Source: JBFHRE01 sp041746105
GTDB lineage: Bacteria > Actinomycetota > Acidimicrobiia > Spongiisociales > ZC4RG35
DNA: 18,670 nt
Reading direction: 5' to 3'
NCBI GenBank assembly: GCA_041746105.1
Contig: JBGTHP010000012.1
Span: 1 to 18,670, forward strand
The translations under genes were made by a program, and so were the position numbers. Numbering within the stretch: the first letter of the stretch is position 1; each line of letters begins with the position of its first letter. Below are positions 13,993 through 18,670 of this stretch, in pieces. The notes beneath the pieces are model-generated. The model did not search any database and had not been told where the DNA came from. It saw nothing but the letters and a program-made list of their open reading frames with translations.

Positions 13993-15118
13993 CGACCTCT
14001 CCCAGTAGTTCAGAGAAAAGCGCAACAAGCGAAGGATCGGCGATCGCCTTGGCCTCGAGGTACTCCGAGAACAAATCCGATGGTGGGCGTCCCAGCCGGA
14101 CCGGAACCGGAGCTCTTCCCTGCTGTTTTTCCGGCCGACGGATGACAAGGTCGACGACCCCCGGGAGGACTTGTCTCAATTCGTCGGCGAGTCCCGCCCG
14201 TGGCGTCTCATCCAGCACGACCTTGACGAAGGCGTCTCCGACCTCTCCGGCCGACGCCATGATCTGTTCGGCGGTTCCTTCGAGCTGGATCAGCCGTCTG
14301 CCGCCGATCAGTGGGACCGATCGAACCGTGGCCGGAAGACCAGGGACGGCGTCGATCACCAGTACACCTTTTTCATCGGTTCTTTCACCGAAATCGAGAT
14401 GAAGGGGTGAACCCGAATACCACGTCGGAACGGCGCCCGGCACTCGCTGCATCCGGTGGAGGTGACCCAGCGCAACGTACGACAGGCTCCCAGGAAAAGC
14501 CAGCGCCGGGACGGAATATTCAAAAACGGTGTGGACCGCCCTCTCGCTGCCTCCCATCTCGGCACCGGCGACCATGATGTGGCCGACCAAAACGGTGACT
14601 GCGTCTTCTGGCATATGCGAGACCAGCGCCGCAATAACCCGCTTCATCCGTTGGGCGTAGTCGAGGGAATGTTCGAACCCATCTTTGTCCATGAGGTCAT
14701 CCGAGGTGACAATCGCCCTCTGGCTCTGCCACGGAACCGCTGCGATCTGGAGCGGAGTGCCCTCCACGCGGAGAACACCGCCGTCCTCCGGTTTGCGTAG
14801 CTGATCGACGACGGTAACCCGACCGAGATCGAGCAAAGGCGCCACCGCCCGTAGCCGCCTCGGGTTGTCATGATTTCCGGCAACGACGACCACCGGCGCC
14901 ACCCGCGCCAGGTTGAGGAATGCTTGATAGACGATCTCCTCCGACTCCGGAGTGGGAGCCGCCAGATCGAACGTGTCGCCGGCGACAACAACCGCATCGA
15001 CCTCTTCGTTGGAGGCAATCGTCGCGATTTCCGCCAGCACTTCACGGTGCTCTGACGCCCGGCTCAAACCGCGCATGGTCCGACCTACATGCCAGTCGGA
15101 GGTGTGGAGGAAACGCAC
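13982..15118 (-). CDS. sbcD: SbcD/Mre11-type nuclease
   Basis: This is the metallophosphoesterase nuclease subunit of the SbcCD complex. The 378-residue protein carries all the Mre11 metal motifs in order: LHTSDWH (4-10, D8 and H10), AGDTFD (46-51, D48), AGNHD (80-84, N82 and H83), VGHIM (178-182, H180) and GHLH (218-221). The C-terminal part (about 270-378) holds the capping region. I chose the GTG at 15118 because the product then begins MRFLHTSDWHVG; the open frame continues upstream through the opposite-strand DUF952 gene without family similarity. There is no strong ribosome-binding site at the GTG. The 72-base gap to the divergent DUF952 gene should hold its promoter. Confidence 0.96.
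   Translation of the reverse strand: MRFLHTSDWHVGRTMRGLSRASEHREVLAEIATIASNEEVDAVVVAGDTFDLAAPTPESEEIVYQAFLNLARVAPVVVVAGNHDNPRRLRAVAPLLDLGRVTVVDQLRKPEDGGVLRVEGTPLQIAAVPWQSQRAIVTSDDLMDKDGFEHSLDYAQRMKRVIAALVSHMPEDAVTVLVGHIMVAGAEMGGSERAVHTVFEYSVPALAFPGSLSYVALGHLHRMQRVPGAVPTWYSGSPLHLDFGERTDEKGVLVIDAVPGLPATVRSVPLIGGRRLIQLEGTAEQIMASAGEVGDAFVKVVLDETPRAGLADELRQVLPGVVDLVIRRPEKQQGRAPVPVRLGRPPSDLFSEYLEAKAIADPSLVALFSELLGEVVET
13996..14002 (-). promoter_or_regulatory. Ribosome-binding site that sets the sbcC TTG start
   Basis: GGAGAGG, inside the end of sbcD on the minus strand, lies 3 bases before the TTG at 13992, with its GGAG core 6 bases away. It is the main evidence for a TTG start overlapping the sbcD stop. 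Confidence 0.65.
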
Positions 15119-15190
15119 CTCGGCGACTGTAGTGGCCGGTTTTGTGATCCTCGATCCACCCCCGAAGGAGCGTTGTTGTAGCGTCGTTGA

Positions 15191-15520
15191 ATGCTCTACC
15201 ACATCACACAGAAGACGACCTGGGAGGAGAGTCAGCGCCGGCTGGAAGCGCCCTCGCTCGCCGAGGAAGGATTCATCCATTGCTCCTATCGACACCAGGT
15301 GGTCGCCACCGCCAACAAGCACTACCCAGGAAAAACCGGACTGGTCCTGCTGGAGATCGATCCACTCGCCCTCGAGGTAGAGGTGGTGGCAGAGGATCTC
15401 CACGGAGCCGGCGAGCCGTTCCCACATGTTTATGGGCCGATACCGACCTCGGCCGTGGTGTCCGCCCTTGATTTTCCGACGTCCGACGATGGGACTTTTC
15501 GCCTGCCTCCCGGCCTCTGA
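15191..15520 (+). CDS. DUF952 family protein
   Basis: This 109-residue protein has the DUF952 pattern: an MLYHIT start, a GFIHCS motif (27-32), a central LVLLEIDPLALEVEV strand pair and FPHVYGPIP (77-85) near the end. DUF952 proteins resemble small ADP-ribosyltransferase-like folds, but no function is established that I can rely on. There is no signal peptide or membrane segment. A TGA directly precedes the ATG, so the start cannot move upstream in frame, and no well-spaced Shine-Dalgarno sequence is present. It reads opposite to sbcD and to the cytochrome gene, and sits alone between them; its stop lies two bases from the cytochrome stop. Confidence 0.85.
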   Translation: MLYHITQKTTWEESQRRLEAPSLAEEGFIHCSYRHQVVATANKHYPGKTGLVLLEIDPLALEVEVVAEDLHGAGEPFPHVYGPIPTSAVVSALDFPTSDDGTFRLPPGL

Positions 15521-15521
15521 A

Positions 15522-15860
15522 TCAGCCTTCCTGGAGCAGCCGAATGTGGTCGGTGATCGCGGCGATGTCCGAATGGCTGATGCCGGCGATGGACCCCATG
15601 GGTCCCAAGCCCCACTCGCCCTCCTCCACGCCGAGTTCGACGGCTGCGACAAAACCGGCGTCTGGAAAAAGAGCCTGCGCGTATCGTGCATCGGTCAACG
15701 GGGGCCCCGACCCGCTGCCGTCTCCCCCGATCCCGTGACACGCCGCACAGTGGCGCTCATATAGGGCCGCTCCTTTCCCGGTTTCGGTCGTCGACGTCGC
15801 GGCCTCCCCGGTGCCACACGCACCCAAGATCAGGAACACCAGCAAACTCAGCCTTCTCAA
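15522..15860 (-). CDS. Small lipoprotein cytochrome c, single heme
   Basis: This 112-residue class I c-type cytochrome is exported and probably lipid-anchored. The N-terminus RRLSLLVFLILGAC has positive residues, a hydrophobic core and a lipobox ending at Cys15. After a Thr/Ser linker comes the heme motif CAACH (38-42). A likely distal ligand is Met88 in GLGPMGS. Such proteins carry electrons in respiratory chains; the partner is not visible here. The start is a TTG at 15860 that overlaps the herA stop as TTGA; a downstream GTG would cut into the signal peptide. Its placement after a DNA-repair ATPase gene is odd and suggests only translational coupling, not shared function. Confidence 0.88.
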   Translation of the reverse strand: MRRLSLLVFLILGACGTGEAATSTTETGKGAALYERHCAACHGIGGDGSGSGPPLTDARYAQALFPDAGFVAAVELGVEEGEWGLGPMGSIAGISHSDIAAITDHIRLLQEG

Positions 15861-17521
15861 GTGAGCCCGGCAAACGGATCTTCTGGTCCATCCTCCGCAA
15901 TGGACCCCGCTTCTGACGCTCGGGTCGCCCAGGCCGGAAACGGAAACTCGAGTACGAGAGGGACAGGGAGTTCCGGTTGGCTCAGCACCATCGTCCCTGG
16001 CTTGATGATCGTCGATCGCTGTCTCAATACCGGCGGGAGGAACCCGTATTCTTCACGTCCGGCCTCGGCAGAGTCGAGCCGCCCGACGACGCGTATCGAC
16101 GAGTTGGCGATGATCCGCCGTTCGACCTCTGACGCAGTCTGTTGAGCACCGATCAGGATGATTCCGAGGCTGCGACCTCGCTCGGCAACGTCCAAGAGGA
16201 TCTCCTTGATCGGTGACGATCCCTCCCTTGGAGCGTATTTGTTCAGTTCGTCAAGGACGAGGAACAACATCTCCTCTGATTGACCGGCGCGTTCCCTCTC
16301 GTCAAACGCCCTCCGAATGGTGACGCCGACGACGAACCTCTTCGCCCTGTCGTTCAGATTGTGCAGATCGACAACGGTCACCTGGTGTTGGAGCGGCGTT
16401 ACTGCATGGCGCGCCGCGTTGGCGATGTCTCCTCGGATCAGATGTTCGACGTGGCGCACCGCGCCTGCCAGCCTCCGAACAAAGGCCGAAACCGTTCCGC
16501 GCCCGATCGCCGACCCAGCCCATACGGGGCCATCGTCTTCGGACGTGACCTTGGAGATGATGATCTCCACCAGTTCTTCGAAGCTGGCAGCTGACTCACC
16601 TTCGACCCGAACCCCGCCCTCAGCGAGCTTGACCGCTCGCCGCAACTGAGCCATGACGTTGTAGAGAACCATGGTGTACTGGGCTCGATCGTCTTCGGCA
16701 TCCGCGAACAGAAACGGAAGAAGATCGCCATGGCAGAACTCGGCCAGAGTCCAAAAGAAAGAGACCACTCCCTGAGAGCGAGCACTCACGTCGGGAACTG
16801 CTGCAGCGGACCCTTTCCGAGGAGGAGCGAAGACGGCAACCGAAGAAAACGCCTGGGCAGGAAGGCCGAGGCGTCGGTAACGATCGGCCTGACCCGGCGC
16901 CAACTTCGTGTTGGGATGATCGAGAAAGAGAAGGTCTTCGCCCTTGACGTTGAATATGAGAGCCTTGGTGTTCTTGGCTCGGCTGCCGAGTACCTGACTC
17001 TGAAACAAAGAGTGCAACAAAAAGGTGGCATAACTCGTCTTGGTGGCGACGCCGGAAATGCCCGAGATGTTGACGTGTGCTCCCCTGCGACCGTCGACGA
17101 ACTCGAGGTTTGCATACACCGGATCACCGGATCGGGATAGGCCGACCGGCAACCGCTCCTCCATCTGATCGAAGTACATCGCTTGATCACGCTCGGCGCC
17201 TACCGCCTTCCGAACCTCTTCGCCGGGTCTTGGCGGCACGAAGATCTCCGGTTCGAAACGGGTTGCGGTGACCTGGGCCGACTCTGCGATCTCGGCCGGC
17301 AACACGCCATCGGAAACCAAGAACACGTCAGAGTCGAAACGAACCCCTTCGTGACGAGTCCTGACCTGGGAAACGATCCCGTAGATTCGAACGATCTCAC
17401 CATCCGGCAGGACTCGCTCCAATGCCACGACGTCGTCCAGTTGCAGGTAGCCACCTTCGGCGACCGCCACCCAGAATTCGAGAGGGGTGGCATCCTCGGT
17501 TCCGATTACACGCCCGATCAT
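15857..17521 (-). CDS. herA: HerA-like DNA-translocating ATPase
   Basis: HerA is a hexameric FtsK-type ATPase that moves DNA and drives NurA during end resection. The 554-residue protein starts with a beta-barrel region (about 1-95, MIGRVIGTED onward) like the HAS-barrel of HerA. The P-loop is at 153-163, NISGISGVATKTSY, with Lys161; the residue before Lys is Thr rather than Gly. Walker B is LFLVLDELNKYAP (419-431) with Asp424 and Glu425. After it come ERGRSLGIILIGAQQTASEV (447-466), the sensor region with a Gln pair, and an arginine-rich segment. I chose the ATG at 17521, where similarity begins; upstream residues are read-through of the intergenic region and have no barrel-like pattern. No clear ribosome-binding site is seen. 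It overlaps the cytochrome gene by four bases and lies on the same strand as sbcD-sbcC-nurA. Confidence 0.85.
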   Translation of the reverse strand: MIGRVIGTEDATPLEFWVAVAEGGYLQLDDVVALERVLPDGEIVRIYGIVSQVRTRHEGVRFDSDVFLVSDGVLPAEIAESAQVTATRFEPEIFVPPRPGEEVRKAVGAERDQAMYFDQMEERLPVGLSRSGDPVYANLEFVDGRRGAHVNISGISGVATKTSYATFLLHSLFQSQVLGSRAKNTKALIFNVKGEDLLFLDHPNTKLAPGQADRYRRLGLPAQAFSSVAVFAPPRKGSAAAVPDVSARSQGVVSFFWTLAEFCHGDLLPFLFADAEDDRAQYTMVLYNVMAQLRRAVKLAEGGVRVEGESAASFEELVEIIISKVTSEDDGPVWAGSAIGRGTVSAFVRRLAGAVRHVEHLIRGDIANAARHAVTPLQHQVTVVDLHNLNDRAKRFVVGVTIRRAFDERERAGQSEEMLFLVLDELNKYAPREGSSPIKEILLDVAERGRSLGIILIGAQQTASEVERRIIANSSIRVVGRLDSAEAGREEYGFLPPVLRQRSTIIKPGTMVLSQPELPVPLVLEFPFPAWATRASEAGSIAEDGPEDPFAGLT

Positions 17522-17601
17522 TAGGGCCGAGGCTATCAGCGATTGATCGCGGCCCCGGTCTCCGCCGGAACCTATGGTGACCCCACCACACACATCGGTC
17601 G

Positions 17602-17607
17602 AGGAGG
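17602..17607 (+). promoter_or_regulatory. Ribosome-binding site of the YdcZ-like gene
   Basis: AGGAGG lies 4 bases before the ATG at 17612. It sets the start at MNTVLVLL instead of an upstream in-frame codon at 17543. Confidence 0.75.
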
Positions 17608-17611
17608 ATCC

Positions 17612-18046
17612 ATGAACACGGTTTTGGTACTGCTGGTTGCGGTGGTCGGTGGCATCGCCGTGGCTGTGCAAGGCCAGTTCGTCGGGCTCTTGGATCGATC
17701 GTTCGGCACACTGGCATCCACCTTTGTCACATACGGAGGTGGGGGCCTGATAATCGGCGTGATCATGTTGCTCAGCGGTAGCGACAGACTGGCCGGTTGG
17801 AGATCGGTGCCACCATGGTCACTGGCGGCGGGCGCGGTCGGACTGATCATCATCGCAGCCATCTCGTATACGGTTCCGCGTGTCGGGTTGGTCCCCGCAC
17901 TCATGACGATCACCGTGTCCCAATTCGCGGTGAGCGCCGTGATCGACCACTACGGACTTCTGTGGGCCGAAGTCCGTCCGATCGATCTCAGCCGGGGAAG
18001 TGGACTTGCCCTCTTGGTTGTCGCTTTGTGGCTTGTCATGCGCTGA
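17612..18046 (+). CDS. YdcZ/DUF606-type DMT-superfamily small transporter
   Basis: This 144-residue membrane protein has about five hydrophobic segments and matches the size of the YdcZ (DUF606) family, small relatives of the drug/metabolite transporters. Landmarks are AVAVQGQFVGLLDRSFGTLASTF in the first third and LVPALMTITVSQFAVSAVIDHYG in the second half. Family members often act as pairs; here no second YdcZ gene is present, and the next gene is a full-length-type EamA transporter in the opposite direction. The substrate is unknown. It diverges from herA across 90 bases, and its stop lies two bases from the convergent gene's stop. Confidence 0.88.
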   Translation: MNTVLVLLVAVVGGIAVAVQGQFVGLLDRSFGTLASTFVTYGGGGLIIGVIMLLSGSDRLAGWRSVPPWSLAAGAVGLIIIAAISYTVPRVGLVPALMTITVSQFAVSAVIDHYGLLWAEVRPIDLSRGSGLALLVVALWLVMR

Positions 18047-18048
18047 CA

Positions 18049-18670
18049 TCACAGCGATATCAGACACGCGCCAGAGACCGCCAGCGCCACTCCGACCCAA
18101 TGGCGTGGCGCCAGTTTTTCGCGGTTGAACAAGACAGCGAGCAGCACCGTCGGCACCGGGTAGAGCGATGCGAGCACGGCCGACAGAGAAACGAGGCCCT
18201 CGGCGGTCGCGAACAGATAGAACCCGGACGCAGCAGCATCGGCGACTCCGATCGTCGCCAGAGGCAAACGCTCCCGGCGTCCGACCGCAATCACGGAACG
18301 GCGGGCCCACAGGAACAGACCGACTCCGGCAACCGAGATCGCCCTGGCCGCCACAAGAGGCCAGAGACCAGAGTCGTCCGGTGCGTTGCCGAAACAGATG
18401 AAGAAGATGGCGAAGCCGCTGCCCGCCGCGAGTCCGTACTTGACCCCTGACCAGTTTCCGCCTGTACCTCCACCGGCGAGCAGCCAAATCGATGGCAATG
18501 CAAGGCCGATTCCCAGCCAGGCCAACGAAGATGGCCTCTCCCCGAGGATGACCCCCACCAGGACCGGACCGCCCGCCGCGATGAGCGCCGACACCGGAGC
18601 AACCAACGCGGTGCGGCCGTGGGCCATGCCGTGAAACAGAGCGAGGGCGCCGAGCCCGGCTCCAAGGCCG
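18049..18670 (-). CDS. EamA-family transporter, 5' end beyond window
   Basis: The C-terminal 206 residues of a DMT-superfamily transporter are present; the N-terminus lies past the right edge. The frame is open to position 18669 and begins GLGAGLGALALFHGMAHGRTALVAPVSAL, which belongs to the first EamA repeat, so the ATG at 18627 is internal and not the start. The second repeat (about 90 residues from the edge onward) contains SAVLASLYPVPTVLLAVL and ends in GVALAVSGACLISL. The substrate is unknown. This is the third DMT-superfamily gene in the window, after those at 9819 and 17612. Confidence 0.88.
   Translation of the reverse strand, partial: GLGAGLGALALFHGMAHGRTALVAPVSALIAAGGPVLVGVILGERPSSLAWLGIGLALPSIWLLAGGGTGGNWSGVKYGLAAGSGFAIFFICFGNAPDDSGLWPLVAARAISVAGVGLFLWARRSVIAVGRRERLPLATIGVADAAASGFYLFATAEGLVSLSAVLASLYPVPTVLLAVLFNREKLAPRHWVGVALAVSGACLISL

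Noticed and set aside
13993..14148. ATG-initiated longer form of sbcC
   Set aside because: It would overlap sbcD by more than 150 bases with an Arg/Ser-rich stretch not found in the family; the TTG with a ribosome-binding site fits better.
15119..15691. N-terminal extension of the sbcD frame
   Set aside because: It runs antisense through the DUF952 gene and the cytochrome gene; Mre11 proteins begin at the LHTSDWH strand.
17522..17671. Longer herA start
   Set aside because: It overlaps the divergent YdcZ-like gene and its clear ribosome-binding site; the added residues are low-complexity.

Overview
This 18.7 kb window is GC-rich chromosomal DNA (about 60% G+C by eye). It carries no insertion sequence, integrase, CRISPR array, tRNA or rRNA that I can see. 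Several genes start with GTG or TTG, and many have weak or no Shine-Dalgarno sequence. The NurA/HerA pair resembles the version I associate with actinobacteria. Together these suggest a member of the Actinomycetota, possibly Acidimicrobiia, but that placement is inference.

Left part (1-7474, mostly minus strand). An unidentified Pro/Ala-rich protein runs off the left edge. Next is gcvP, encoding the full-length P protein of the glycine cleavage system, behind a single-aptamer glycine riboswitch at 3775-3853. The 436-base gap upstream of gcvP (3713-4148) also holds a dyad-containing divergent control region and four consecutive hairpins on the plus strand, the last followed by six T. This looks like an unannotated small RNA, perhaps of the actinobacterial 6C type. 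Beyond it lie a CPA2-type cation/proton antiporter carrying two universal-stress domains, and ychF.

Middle (7565-10718). gpsA (glycerol-3-phosphate dehydrogenase) diverges from ychF. A MaoC/NodN-like hydratase on the minus strand follows, then an FMN-barrel (PPOX-like) protein whose stop codon overlaps the start of an EamA-family transporter.

Right part (10721-18670). This is the most notable region: a DNA-end-processing module on the minus strand. sbcD (Mre11-type nuclease), sbcC (Rad50-type ATPase) and a NurA-like nuclease gene follow one another with overlapping ends. A HerA-like hexameric ATPase gene lies about 0.7 kb upstream on the same strand. NurA-HerA with Mre11-Rad50 is the end-resection set known from archaea, so finding all four parts in one bacterial locus is worth attention. 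herA is separated from sbcD by a small lipoprotein cytochrome c, whose start overlaps the herA stop, and by a DUF952 gene on the opposite strand. The window ends with a YdcZ/DUF606 small transporter and the C-terminal part of another EamA transporter.

For six genes the longest open frame overextends the N-terminus: gcvP, the antiporter, gpsA, sbcD, sbcC and herA. I moved these starts to the family N-terminus.
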